From contig BCKT01000009.1 in NCBI GenBank assembly GCA_003116875.1, positions 744,001-808,000 on the forward strand: a stretch of 64,000 nucleotides of DNA, written 5' to 3'. The stretch is from Takashimella koratensis. Lineage: Eukaryota > Basidiomycota > Tremellomycetes > Trichosporonales > Tetragoniomycetaceae. Shown one piece after another: positions 1-10,965 of the stretch. Position 1 is the stretch's first letter. The number at the start of each line of letters is the position of its first letter. A program made the position numbers and the translations under genes. The notes under the pieces were generated by a model. It had not been told where the DNA came from. It made no database searches and saw nothing but the letters and a program-made list of their open reading frames with translations.

Positions 1-899
1 TTCATCGGCCTCGCTCTTGTACGACCGCTCTTGACCGAGCCCGGTTCTCCCAGCGGTCGCCTCGCTCCACACCCCCCTTGCTTGCGGGCTCGGCCTCCAC
101 GGCCATCTCCTTTACTGTCTTCAATGGAGCTATCATGAGAACTCGTTTTACCACACGCATAACCCGCTCCAATCAAGCCATCACGGCCACGTGTAGAGAA
201 TTACGTACAAGACCGAAACGACTCATCCCAGCTGCGATTTGCCCTATAACATGCCAAACATCAAGATTGATACTTCCGGACAACTCAGGGTTTGAAGACA
301 GGGGACTGGTGGGGCGATGAGGGGAGGGGTTAGGGGCTGGAAGAACGAATCCCTTCAACCATTTGGAGGTATGCACGGCGTATATGTTTGCAGCGCGCAG
401 GGCCTCAGAGTGCACGTCCTCCAGACAAGACCCTTCCTTGGTCTGATGTAAGCGCTCCTCACGGAAAAGCGCTGTAAACACTTGAATCCGCTTGCTACAT
501 TCTACATCCTCCACCCCGCTCCGATCCTTTTATCAACAACCAACCCTCCACTCCCGCCCGTGGTCGCTCGTTGTCGGGGCCGCCCGGACCGGGACTTGAA
601 GCTATGAAAGATTCACCTGGAGCGCGCGGTCCCCTCGCCAGCGGTCAGACCGCTCACTGTACGCAGATGACGACACAACGGAGGTAGCACCTCGCGGTCT
701 AGTTTCGCCACATACTGCCGTTCTGCAGCTTCCTCCTTGAATTCGTTACAAGTCCACACCCTGCGTTCTAGCCACAAGCGGAAGAGGGGGATGCTCCCAC
801 ACTGGTTTGCGCTCGGCGATGCCCAAATCACAGTAGTGTACCCATGCGTCCACACTGCTCATTGCCAAAGAAACAAATGATTCATGCAGCATGAACATC
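1..899. other. No confident gene at left edge
   Basis: No recognisable product. Open stretches on the minus strand (about 173-514 and 613-979) look somewhat protein-like but lack a clear ATG start or a splice path. They could be exons of an unrecognised minus-strand gene or decayed sequence downstream of the orphan gene that ends at 900. Confidence 0.3.
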
Positions 900-1598
900 T
901 CAAGGACAGCGGCAACCTTCCAAGGCGCATTCCAATCGATCACAGATACGGGATGTGTCTTTGAGAGACGGTCCTGCACACCGAGCCTCCTCGAGGACTT
1001 GCATTCCCTTCCTCAGCTGCATATCGTCCTGGGAGGCAGAGCAAGAGATCGTGATCGTTCCACTGATGATTGACTGCCCCTCTTGTCCTTTTTTCAAGGA
1101 GGCCTCAAGCTCGTACTCAAGCAGAAGGTCTTCGAAATGAGATGTGACAGATGTCTGCCAAAGAGGCTTCTGGTCTGAGTTATATGGGATCACTGCCGTT
1201 ATCTGTCGCACGGTGTCTTCATAGCTATCGCATAGTAGCTTCGAGCCACCAATGGTCGAAGTGGTCGTAGAGAAATGAGCAGACGCGATGGTTTTCACCA
1301 CTTGTACAATTTCCGAAGCCTCGTTACCGGACATGCTGTTCATAAATGACATCGGAGACCGACTCTTCTCCCGATCGTACAAGGAGATGGTAAGAGGTTT
1401 CCCAGTCATAGATTTGATAAAGTGAAGACGCCCGCTTGTAATCGGGGCTGCGCTTGGAGAAGACGATGATTGAGCCGGGTCGTTGAAGAGAAGCTCGGAT
1501 ACGCCAAAAAGTTGAAACGTTTCGCTGTTAACATACTTGCACAACATCTTGAAGTTGAGCGGCTTGGGTTGATCGCTAGCTGTTGAAGTTTGGCTCAT
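900..1598 (-). CDS. Orphan protein, possible divergent member of the tandem family at 2.2-4.1 kb
   Basis: Single-exon frame of 232 residues from an ATG at 1598, rich in Ser/Thr near the N-terminus. No signal peptide or membrane helix is visible. The middle part (SEIVQVV..., then GTITISCSASQDD...) has the same order of elements as the two genes to its right (SEIVETVLDSA..., then GNIVFTGNTDKLDW), and the length is close to their 228-241 residues, so a remote common origin is plausible but weak. A second frame (746-979) stays open across its 3' end, so the true C-terminus could differ through an unseen intron or an indel. Function unknown. Confidence 0.5.
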   Translation of the reverse strand: MSQTSTASDQPKPLNFKMLCKYVNSETFQLFGVSELLFNDPAQSSSSPSAAPITSGRLHFIKSMTGKPLTISLYDREKSRSPMSFMNSMSGNEASEIVQVVKTIASAHFSTTTSTIGGSKLLCDSYEDTVRQITAVIPYNSDQKPLWQTSVTSHFEDLLLEYELEASLKKGQEGQSIISGTITISCSASQDDMQLRKGMQVLEEARCAGPSLKDTSRICDRLECALEGCRCP

Positions 1599-2206
1599 AG
1601 CGTATGAGTAGGCTGAGTAACTCTTGTGAAGATCAAGTTTGGGGTTGGCGTTCGCGGAGTGGGCAAACCAGTGCGACAGTTGGAGGAATTAAGAGAAGAT
1701 ACGGAATAACGACTTTAGTAGCAGGGTTGAAAAGGAGAGTGAGAAACGACAACGATAGTATCTGCTGGTCATTGTGAACTGATAGCCCAGCCTTCCTTTG
1801 AGACTCCGGCGACTCGGTTTCCGTTCTATTTTCACCCCGGCGAATCTAGACTTTCGACGACGAGAAGTGATGCGGATGGGAAATCTGATTTGGTCAAATG
1901 ATGACGCCGTTCTAGACTCGGTCTGGACTCTTTCAAGCCAAGATCAAAGGACAGCCGGCTCATTCACGCCAGACTGTGGTCGGCGACTGACATTGATAGA
2001 AACTTTAGTCATGGTAGAGAACACAGCCGCCCACTCCCAATGGGAATGTGACGATCGACGTCCAATCCCATCTCGCTCTCAGTCAGCAACTGCTATGGTA
2101 TGCCGAGCCTGAAGCATGAACTCGAAATGTGGCCGAGAAATGCATCAAAATTGCCCTAACAGAGTATGAAAAGTCTCTCTCGGCTATGAGCAGCCAATAT
2201 TGCTGG
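1599..2206. other. Intergenic region upstream of the first orphan gene
   Basis: About 600 bases that should hold the promoter of the minus-strand gene starting at 1598 and the 3' end of the next minus-strand gene. An open frame on the plus strand (1798-2112) has no recognisable content. No TATA element or copy of the 17-nt block found upstream of the two neighbouring paralogs was seen. Confidence 0.4.
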
Positions 2207-2893
2207 TTAGACTTGAGCGAGCTTGACAGTGATGGCGATATGACACGTCGAGGGCTCAAAGTCCTGCATCGGGAGTAGAAATGTCGGGGGGCGGTTTGCT
2301 GTGGGACCCAGAGTCACAACGTTAGATTCCAAGTCATACTCTTGCATCGGCAGCTTCTCATGACACCAATCCAGCACCTCTTTGTCGCCAGTAAACGTGA
2401 TTGTGCCAGCAAGTACTTCACAGTGATCCGATTTGACGTCCTTCATACCTTCAAGATAGAAGGTGCCCAGGGGAAACATGGGCATCAGCCTTTCCTCTCC
2501 AGGAGGGAGAGAAGACTCGTCAAGGGTCGGGTTGACAAAGACGGTTATCGCACCGTTACGGTCTGAGGGATTGTTTGCTTCATAGTGGGCGGAGTCGAGC
2601 ACGGTCGTTAAGATCTCAGAGAGTTGAGTCGTGGACAGGGGCAACTTGTCAAGAAAAGTCTTGGAGACGGTTGGATAAGCGCTCTTGTAAACATCGCAGT
2701 TCAAGGACGAAGCATCTACAGGCTTATGGAACAAGTTTCGACCTGTGACGATATCGACGTCTGACTCGTCGTAATCATCGGTAAAGTCTGTATCAGCCTG
2801 GTGAATTTGGAGCTATGGGCTGTTCATCATCGACTTGAGAACATCAAGTCGCGTGGGTTTCGCGCCCGCTGAGTTCGAAGAACCGTTGGTCAT
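2207..2893 (-). pseudogene. Orphan tandem paralog with in-frame TAG
   Basis: Reading from ATG at 2893 to TAA at 2207 gives 228 codons in one frame, interrupted by TAG at 2815-2813 (27th codon). Translation on both sides of the stop aligns with the intact neighbour at 3342-4067: MMNSP-stop-LQ against AMNSSELQ, then LPLSTTQLSEIL against LPLTTAQLSEIV, TITFTGDKEVLDW against NIVFTGNTDKLDW, and LGPTANRP against LGPTANRS. The neighbour has GAG where this copy has TAG, so one base change explains the break. I saw no good intron that would remove it. Either a recent pseudogene, a read-through gene, or a sequencing error. TATA-like sequence at 2987-2994. Function of the family unknown. Confidence 0.6.
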
Positions 2894-2986
2894 GATTTGA
2901 GGATACTGTTTGGTTATTATACGTCTCATAAATTCTGGGCGAATGGGGTAAAATTAGTGGGGGTTTTATGGGGCGACGAGCGGAAA

Positions 2987-3022
2987 TATATAAACCCCCA
3001 GCAGCCGATTTGCCGCTCAAGT
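2987..3022 (-). promoter_or_regulatory. TATA plus upstream block shared with the neighbouring paralog
   Basis: A TATATA stretch (2987-2994) lies 11 bases from a 17-base block, CGATTTGCCGCTCAAGT on the plus strand (3006-3022). The same 17 bases sit 13 bases from TATATA upstream of the paralog (4256-4272). Both are about 100-200 bases upstream of the start codons. Confidence 0.6.
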
Positions 3023-3341
3023 TGCCCGCTTGGCGTATCACAAAGGAGAGCATTCCTTCCTTTAAGCTGACCAGTTATCTGACCATTTCGCTTACCTTTC
3101 ATTGTGCTGGACACTGAAAGGATATCCCGCCTGCGCGTTATCGCCTTGTATTCAGCTCAAGCTTGATATAAGGAGATTAGATCTTGTGAAGATATTCGGA
3201 CAGGACATTGAAACAATTCAAATTGGACTGATGGTCTTGATCAAGAATGCCCGCACTAACGATGCAGCCATGAAAATGCATTCGATTTGGGCAGCACAAT
3301 ACGGATAGTTTCCTTTGGCTATGGTCAATGGATGTCAACAG

Positions 3342-4067
3342 CTAGACCTGGAAGGTAATGCTTATGTGAGACTTGTATGGATTAAACTCCACTTGTTGCT
3401 CCGGGATTAACATTATGGCCGATCGGTTCGCTGTCGGTCCCAGAGCTACCACGTTCGACTCCAAAGCGTACTCCTGCATGGACAACTTGGTCTTGCACCA
3501 ATCCAGTTTGTCGGTGTTGCCTGTAAACACGATGTTGCCCGTAAGCACTCGGTTCTTGTCGAGGCCATCAAACTCAGAGAGATTTCCGAGGTGGAAAGTA
3601 CCCAAGGGAAGAAGGGGTAGCGACCCGGCGTTGGGAAGAGAGCTTAACCATGTGATGTTTGGGGGAGTCACAAAGACTGTCGTTTCGCCTCGGAAGTCTG
3701 GAATGCGACCTCTTTCCTTGGATAAAGCAGAGTCCAGCACCGTTTCCACGATCTCTGACAGCTGAGCGGTGGTGAGCGGCAGGTCGTCCAAAAAGGTGCC
3801 GCCCTCAACCGATCCGTACACCCTGTTGTAAGAATTTGTATTTAGGGTAGAGGTATTTGGACATTCGGAGGGATTCACCGAATCAGGCGGATCTAGCGCT
3901 TTGTCAAAGAAGATACAACCCACGAGTCGCCCTGGTGAATCATTCTCAAGAGGTGCGAGGTCCCTGTCCGCATCGAAGAACTGTAGCTCCGAGCTGTTCA
4001 TTGCCAACCTAAGAGCTTCCAGTCGATTCGGTGTCGCTGTATCTGGGACTGACGTAACGATGGTCAT
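3342..4067 (-). CDS. Orphan protein, intact member of the tandem pair
   Basis: Single exon, 241 residues from the ATG at 4067, chosen because the paralog at 2207-2893 aligns from the same point. The upstream in-frame extension to 4343 is promoter-like sequence with TATATA at 4237-4242. Contains LPLTTAQLSEIVETVLDSAL, a predicted helix, followed by short hydrophobic strands (ETTVFV, GTFHLG, GNIVFTG) and a C-terminal ISITFQV, suggesting a small alpha/beta fold. No secretion signal or membrane segment. I do not recognise the family and it seems lineage-specific. Confidence 0.7.
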   Translation of the reverse strand: MTIVTSVPDTATPNRLEALRLAMNSSELQFFDADRDLAPLENDSPGRLVGCIFFDKALDPPDSVNPSECPNTSTLNTNSYNRVYGSVEGGTFLDDLPLTTAQLSEIVETVLDSALSKERGRIPDFRGETTVFVTPPNITWLSSLPNAGSLPLLPLGTFHLGNLSEFDGLDKNRVLTGNIVFTGNTDKLDWCKTKLSMQEYALESNVVALGPTANRSAIMLIPEQQVEFNPYKSHISITFQV

Positions 4068-4236
4068 GGTTGGGTATAGGTAATTGGCTGTTGTTGTTTG
4101 TCTGCAAGAAAGCTGAGATGGTCGTAGGTTGGGTGGTTTGTAAGTAGTAGAAGTTAGAAAAGGCCTGACGGGCAAGTAGTTGAAGATGAGGAGAGATAAA
4201 TGCGGAAACCCGCATGTCGGCGTGGGAGGCAAGGCA

Positions 4237-4272
4237 TATATACCCCATTGCCAAACGATTTGCCGCTCAAGT
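4237..4272 (-). promoter_or_regulatory. TATA plus 17-nt upstream block, second copy
   Basis: TATATA at 4237-4242 and the block CGATTTGCCGCTCAAGT at 4256-4272, identical to 3006-3022. The following bases (TCGACCGC against TTGCCCGC) remain similar, whereas the surrounding sequence has diverged, which suggests a conserved activator site. Confidence 0.6.
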
Positions 4273-4563
4273 CGACCGCATGCGGTTTCGCTCGGGGGAA
4301 ATACCTCCCTTTGATCATTTGGAAGGCCTTTCCACCATATCACGCAAGTCGGTGGAAACGCCGAAGATCATACGGCCCACTATTGCCAGCGCAACAACCA
4401 CCGTGGCAGTGGAGCGACCAAGAGCCGAAGCTCCGATGGGTAAACGAGAGCCTGGAGTCGAGCATGTTGAAACATGCTTGAAAGGGTGTTGGAGCGAAGA
4501 GGCCAGTCGTCTGTTCTAGAACGATCGGTGACAAAAACTATCCAAAATTTGCATGTTGTATGT

Positions 4564-5788
4564 CTACTGGAATTCGGGGGAGCAGAACTCGCCGGGGCCA
4601 TAAGGCTAACGAGATATCAGCCAAGGCCAATAAGTGAGATGGGAGCGACAGAGAACTCACCTTTGTGGTCAATCTGGATGACGGTTGGGACAATAGACAA
4701 AGGGAGGGAAGGGCGTCAGCAATCACGACTTTCACTGGGTTGATTTTGTTTTCATGAAGCTTGCAAGCATGACATATGACGACGTACGATGTGAGGCCAG
4801 CAGAGTTCTAGAATGTCACGTCAGTCTAGTCCAATGTGTAAATAGAGCCGCACAGGCACTCACCTCAGAGGTAAATCGACCGGATTGGGGGCCAGGCTTG
4901 GGCCTCTCACCCTTGGCGAGAGCGTCGAGGATCTTGACGGTCGTCTCCGGCGTCAAGTCCTCGTAAAAGTCGTCACCGATCTGCATCACTGCGGGCGAGT
5001 GTCAGCCATCTGCACTGAAGCAGGGTAGTAGGGAGGGGGGACTCACTAGGAGCATTGCTGCAGGCGCCGAGACACTCTACCTCGATAAAGGTAAACTTGC
5101 CGTCCTTGGTCGTCTGGCCAGGGTGGACGCCGAGGTGAGCCTCGATCGTCTCGAGAATCTTGGTCGACCCGCATCCTCCAAGCTGACAAGGCGTCGTCGT
5201 GCACAGCTGAACAAAGTTGGCGGCGACCGGCTCGCGGTTGTACATTGTGTAGAAAGTAGCAACCTCGTAGACACGCATACGGGGCATCTCAAGAAGAGCA
5301 GCGACAGCGTTCATCGCACTGATGCTGGACCAGCCACCGTTCTGCCTCTGCGCAAGGTCGAGGACTGGCATGACGGCCGCCTTCTTGTACTGAGGAGGGT
5401 AGCGCGCAATAATCTCGTTGGCTGCCTTGAGCGTCTCGGGCGAGAACTCGAATGGAATCTAGAGGGATTGCAATTAGCGACCTCCCTCACGTTTAATTCA
5501 ACATCGTTCTCCTCTCAACCCTCCAAGACCCTCTGCACGACAAGCAACCGTCGACAAGTCTGAAATGTAGACATTCAACACATACAGAGGGGTTGTTGTA
5601 GTCGGTGTCACGGTGCTGTATTCATAAATGTCAGTATGGGTATGGACCAAGGCGTATTGACGGAAACGGCTACGCACGACGAAGAGCGACTCGGACCTCC
5701 GCGAGCTCGACGATCCAAAGGCGCGACGGCCAGTAGCCCGAGGCATGGCGCGGGTAGCCGAGGCGAGGGCAGAGCGGAGCGCGGACAT
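4564..5788 (-). CDS. NADH:ubiquinone oxidoreductase 24 kDa subunit (NDUFV2/NUO-24), mitochondrial complex I
   Basis: Seven exons read as 5788-5678, 5615-5586, 5458-5047, 4988-4864, 4807-4788, 4673-4661 and 4605-4564 join to 250 residues with all phases matching. The N-terminus ([21 protein letters not shown]) is an Arg/Ala/Ser-rich mitochondrial presequence. The mature part carries the thioredoxin-like 2Fe-2S (N1a) ligands, CTTTPC and ECLGAC, and the family ending with GLTSLTTK and PYGPGEF. The protein sits in the NADH-oxidising module and is imported into the matrix. Introns of 55-127 nt flank two microexons of 20 and 13 nt near the 3' end. Shares a 290-bp divergent promoter with the Fmp25-like gene. 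Identity is very secure; the microexon boundaries rest on phase and family match. Confidence 0.95.
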
Positions 5789-6078
5789 GGCGAGAGAAAC
5801 GAGAGAAGGGATGGAGGAGAAGGTTGAGACAGAGGATGGAGGAGACGGAAGAGGTGAAGAGATGGTTGTTGCTGGAGTGGATTCGTGTTAAACCCGCCCT
5901 GGTTGGTCGAATATTTCTTTTATTTCTCCCGCTTTTTCGACTACCGCAATTTCTCCCAAGAACGGGGGCTCCGCATTTCTCGACCATCGAGCTGAAAAGA
6001 TCGGGTCGACATCTGACCGCTGACTTTGGCCACCACCCTCTTCCCTATTCTGCGACCTCTCAACCCCAGCCAGCCCTC
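5789..6078. promoter_or_regulatory. Divergent promoter, complex I subunit and Fmp25-like gene
   Basis: The 290 bases between the two start codons serve two nuclear genes for mitochondrial respiratory proteins, consistent with co-expression. CT/GA-rich; no clear TATA box. Confidence 0.5.
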
Positions 6079-8221
6079 ATGCCCTTCGCATCGTCTTCGG
6101 CTGGTCGCGTTCTGCGCGCCCGATATGTTCCCCTTGCTACAGTCGCTGCGGTTTCTGTGACCCTCTACGGCGCGCATCTCTACACTGGTCCTATTCGGAA
6201 CGACGATGGCGAGATCGACTCGCTCGCGACATCTGTGAAGAAACAGAAAACGACAATCGCGGCGGCTGCGAGCCCTTTCGCACCTCTCGGATGGGGTAGT
6301 AACAAGTGAGTCATACATATTGGGTCTTGGGTTCTTGGCTCGGCGTAAGCATAATCAAGAGAGTTGCTGACATGGCGGCAAAGGTATTTGACGTTGTCGC
6401 CCGATGCTTCCATCGGGCAGGTCAAACGACCAACACCCATCACCCAGCTTGGGTCGACACCACTGAGGCATTTGGTCATCGAAGAGAAATACGGTGCGGC
6501 GGTCGATGCAAGAGGAGACTTATGGATGTGGGGTGCGGGCTACGACCCCTCTGGGTCTGTCGGTCGATCTCTTCGTGGAAAGGTAAGCTGTCCTTCCGTA
6601 CCCGCTCCGCTTTGGCGATGGCCCTCTTGGTTTATTTGGCCAATCGCTTATTCCACCTGTTAGAAACTCGCAACCCTCTCGCCTGGTCCCGCCAAGCTGT
6701 TTGGGCTTAGCAAAGACGGCCGTCTCTATGTCGTCTCCTCCGACCGGGCGTTCCAGGACTCGAAACAGCACAAATCGGAGCGGTCATGGTGGACATACAT
6801 GTTCGGTACCCGCCCCGGTGTCGATTTTGTCGAACTGCAAGCGGAGAATGGGTTGAAATGGGGTGAGCGATGGGCGGACGTCTCAGTTGGCCGTCACCAT
6901 CTGCTCGCAGTGACCAACAAGGGGCGGACGTTCTCGCTCCCCCTCTCCCCGGCGGCTAACAGTCATCGCCAGCTCGGCACCCGCCAGATCTTCGACATCC
7001 CTTACCCGGTCCCTAATTCCGCTGCCTCTGCCATCCCGATGTTGGCCTCTCTTCCTCCCGAGTCTGATCCCCGTTTCGCCACGGTCCTGAGCGAGATCCC
7101 GTCCCTTCACGGGGTGACGATCAAACAAGTCGCCACTTCCGAACGCACTTCGTTCGTCCGAACCCCTGCAGGCCGTGTGCTCGGGTTCGGCGCCAACGAG
7201 TCGGGTCAGATCGGGCTTGGCGGATCAGCGATCGTGGATATCGTCCCAACGCCAGTGGAGATTGTATTGGCGAAAGCGTATTCGAGTGGATCAGCGGTCA
7301 AGTGTATCGATGTCGCGGCGGGTGGAGGGACGACCTTGTTCACAGTGGAGAGGACGGTGGCGGGTCGAGGAGAGACATTTGTGGACCTCCTTGCGTGCGG
7401 GAACGGTATCTCGGGTGCGCTGGGTAACGGGCTGTGGAGCTCGGCAGCCAGCACGCCGTCAAGAGTCAAGACGTGAGTTGCCGGCCAAGTGGAAGAGATG
7501 TGGACGTCGAACTGATCCATGTGTTCACAGTGTGAGCGGACTGCAAGAGTGTAAGTCTGTTGACTGTTATGGGTTTCCTCGTCGTTGGCTACGGTTTGAT
7601 CTGTCTGACCTATTCAGACTCGGAAAAGGCTCAGGCGTTCCTGCCCCTGTCCATCTACAACGTCTCCATCTCGTCATCGCCAAGCGTCCATGCGTTTGCC
7701 GTCCTCGACACCGTCTCAGAAGCCGACCAGACGGGCGTCAAGAAGGGTCTTTACGGCAAGGATGTCATGGTCTGGGGTGGTAATGGTGAGTGGAGGTTGC
7801 TGATTAGGATTATAAGAGGACCTGACAGCTGTGTCCCATGCTCTCAACAGCCGATTACCAGCTTGGTAATGGTAAACGATCATCCTTGGCTGTCCCGCAA
7901 CACCTCCCTCCTCTTGCTCCCAAAGCGATCGACGCTCTTAGCACTTCCCCCGCCGCGCTTGAATCAAGCATCAGCTCTGGAACGGTGAGCTTATTCATTC
8001 CTAGCCCCCTCCCTGGTTCTACCCATGTCACCCTTGCCGAGACTCAGGCTCACGGATTTAAACAGTTGTCGCCTATGCCGCACTCGCGCCTCCAACTGCG
8101 TCAGAACAAGGCCGACGCGTACGACCTGTTCGGTAAGCTCATCAAGAGGAGAGTCAGGGTCGAAGAGACCGTCGTTGCGGGTTATAATGCGTCCGTGTTG
8201 TACAACAAGATCATCGATTGA
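6079..8221 (+). CDS. Fmp25-like mitochondrial RCC1-repeat protein
   Basis: Six exons (6079-6305, 6384-6582, 6664-7472, 7531-7550, 7618-7785, 7851-8221) give 597 residues. A basic N-terminus followed by a hydrophobic segment (YVPLATVAAVSVTLYGAHLY) suggests inner-membrane anchoring. RCC1/beta-propeller-like motifs follow: GDLWMWGAGYD, DVSVGRHHLLAV, GRVLGFGANESGQIGLGG, VMVWGGN, and a C-terminal DYQLGNGKRSSL. Domain order matches the fungal Fmp25 family, which in yeast is a mitochondrial RCC1-type protein linked to respiratory complex III assembly. The pairing with a complex I gene supports a respiratory role. Contains a 20-nt microexon. An in-frame 81-nt stretch (7985-8065) has intron-like ends (gtgagc...aacag) and may be spliced, giving 570 residues. 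Convergent with the next gene, 82 bases apart. Confidence 0.8.
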
Positions 8222-8303
8222 AGCGTGTACAAATGGGTCGTTGATTATAGTTGACACGATGGGAAGGAATGGTAGTAATGATGCAGGATATCGCCACTCG
8301 CCA

Positions 8304-10363
8304 TCACGTCTGCTTTTCATCTAACGACTCGTCCCAAACCCCTGGTTCTCGACCCTCCAGCGTCCTCACATCTTCTGACCACCTCGTAGGCTCTTCAAAC
8401 ACCGACTGATTCACTAACTGAATCCCATGCACGTCCTCCAACCACTTCTCCACCTCTGTCTCCTTCCAAACCCCTTGTTCCAAGCTCACTCCCTCGGGAA
8501 TTGGCGGAAGCTCTCCAAAGAGATTTCGCGCGTTTTGGACCATACGCATGTACTCGTCTTCGTCCTCAAGGCGTTCTCGAATCTCCTCCTTGGCGGACAA
8601 GATCGCCTCGATCGATCCGTGTTTCCGGATCAAGACGTCAGCCCGAGAGTTGCCGACTTTGGGGATACGCTGGGAGGCGTCGGTGCCCAGCAAGATGCAG
8701 AAGTCGCGGAACGCCAACGGCATGAACTCGGATGATTCGCGAAGATGGGCCCCATCGATCAACGTAAGCGGCTTCTTCACCGATGTCACGTTTCGCAACA
8801 ATGGCGCCTGCAATGGTCAGTGATGAGAGGTAAGCAGGGTGTGAGGCCGACTCACTTCGTATGCGATAACATCCGAGTCTTCGCTTCCAACAAAATCAAC
8901 CAGACCAGCCTTGGCTAGAGCTGATGCCAAGCCTTCTGCTTCGTATGGAATCTTGGCCTCGAGTACGGGCACGCCCATTTTCACAAGTAGCTCTCTACAA
9001 TCAAGATGGTTTTGTTTTGTCGGCACATTGATAGCCCTGGAATAGATCTTCTCGGTAGCGGGTGCCTGTTGAATGAGCAGATCGAGCATCGCAATCGGCT
9101 GTAGGGTTTTTGTCGTGCCGTCTTCCATGATAACACTGCCCGTCCTCCCCGAGAGCGCGAGATCGACAATGTTACATTCCTCGATCGTGAGCTGGTGCTG
9201 CGCTGGAGCTTCAGTATAGCTTTCGTCGGGTATCACATCGGCGAGCCGTGAGTCGAGTGCTGATAATACCTCTGGCGGCAAGCTGGTGATATCGAGTGGG
9301 GAATGAGGGTCTGTGCCATCCCCATCTGCGCCGATGATCGATGCTAATTCGTCTTCTTCTTCTTTCAAAGACCGAGCAATGTCCTCTTGAGTCCGATCCT
9401 TGATACGCTGGTATGGTCGAAAGCTCGTCCTCAAGTCGGTGATGATTGAAACGAGGCGCGCGACGAGATTGAACCAAGATGAGGTACGTTGAGGAGTGGC
9501 GGGATGTTCGGAAGACTCGGGCAGCGTTGTTGGAGGTTCCGATTTGCGGGCGTTCGATCTAGCCTTCCTTAACTCGTCTCGTGCTAACTGCTTTTGAAAC
9601 TGGCTCATGCGTTCCAACATGTATTCGGCCGAATCATCCTTCTCAGCAACCGCCAGTGCCGCCGCATTCCACTGGATCTCTAGAATCTGTCGGTTGACCT
9701 CGGGTAACGTCTCCAAGCCGAGGAGGACCTCTTTAAGTTTGGTGAGGCGAACTTGTCTGTTCTGCTCGTGTCGTTTCCGGGCGAGATGCAGTGCTCGATT
9801 GGCCATTCTTTTCCGTGCCTGTGAGTGTGCCGTCAGCCAAGCCGTACTTTAACAGTTCGGACGCACCTCTAACGCCTTCCACGCACGGACCCCTGGCTCG
9901 TCCCAAACGGCAACAGGTTTAACCCCATGAGAACGCATATCGTTGATCAATCTGTATGCGATGGTCAGCTCACTTGTTTTCAACGGCGTAGCTGATAACA
10001 AACGAACAGATACCACCCGATCAAAGCGCTCTTGTCTTCCAGAGGCTGATCGAAGACGGCGAAATGGAAGCGGTTGGTGAGGAGTGTCCCGTCTCTGAGG
10101 CGGGAGAGCAAGCAGGCATACTTTAGCTAGTGTTCGGCAAGAGAATTCCAGCTGACTAACTTACAGCGCAACCTTCTTCCCACGGAACATTGGATCGGCC
10201 CATCGGCGAGGATACTGGACGATGACGTTTGGGCTGAGGTGATGATGGTGAGCAAGGTAAACTCAACAACCAGCAGCTTGCATGGATTTCGATAGCTGGT
10301 AGCGCCACACCGAGTGACTCACTACTTTGTCTTGACCCATTTCATGAGGTCTTGGACCCCCAT
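8304..10363 (-). CDS. XPG/RAD2-family (FEN1-like) nuclease
   Basis: Six exons (10363-10326, 10233-10165, 10094-10017, 9951-9867, 9818-8856, 8807-8304) give 578 residues in frame. The N-domain begins MGVQDLMKWVKT, with GKKVALDGTLL (first catalytic Asp) and later VKPVAVWDEPGVRAWKALEARKR. The I-domain holds FVGSEDSDVIAYEAPLLRN, the typical acidic cluster, followed by a helix-hairpin-helix-like segment (FCILLGTDASQRIPKVG). A long charged, poorly conserved spacer of about 200 residues separates N and I domains, unlike compact FEN1, and there is no PCNA-binding tail. It is therefore a diverged member, perhaps the fungal mitochondrial or asteroid-like group. Role in flap or structure-specific DNA cleavage is inferred from the family. 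Confidence 0.8.
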
Positions 10364-10965
10364 TGCTTGTGACTGATCGAATGGAGGACGGTGAGGTTAG
10401 CAACGAGTCCGAGAGCAACGACGAGATTCATGGTGACCGTGCGACCTCCACCGGGATCAACCACGTTGTGCTGTTGAGTAAAATATAAGCCATGGGTGAC
10501 GGATAGCAATATTGCCGGCGCGAATGTTGAATCGTGAAACCTACTTTGTGGATTCTGATTCTGGTGGTTCTGCATCCATTCATCCCGGCTCAATCTCGGT
10601 GCGCCAGTCTGTCAGGTAGCGAGCAAGCAGCATACCTCGACGCTGTGCCCCGGCCAGTGTCACAGACCCGAGGGATAAGGACACGACAACGAGACACTTT
10701 CATCTTGGTCGCTTCTCACGTACGGCCATCACTCAACGGCCGAAAAACGATCCATCAACCTCAATCCATCATTTCATCTCTTCGCGCCCTCTTCCTTCCA
10801 TCAACGAGACCCCCCTCCCCTCTCTGGCCCTTTCGCAATGTTTGACATCCCTACCCTTCCCTCTATCTTGTGCAGTGGTCACTCTTAACTCAATCCCTCG
10901 TTCTGCCTCACTACACTTCTTGAATCTTGGATCTTGTGTCTAATCGAGATACATACGAAATCACC
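10364..10965. promoter_or_regulatory. Divergent promoter, nuclease and RdRP
   Basis: About 600 bases between two oppositely oriented start codons, CT-rich toward the RdRP. An open frame here (10342-10593, minus) has no protein-like content and is taken as chance. No strong motif seen. Confidence 0.4.
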
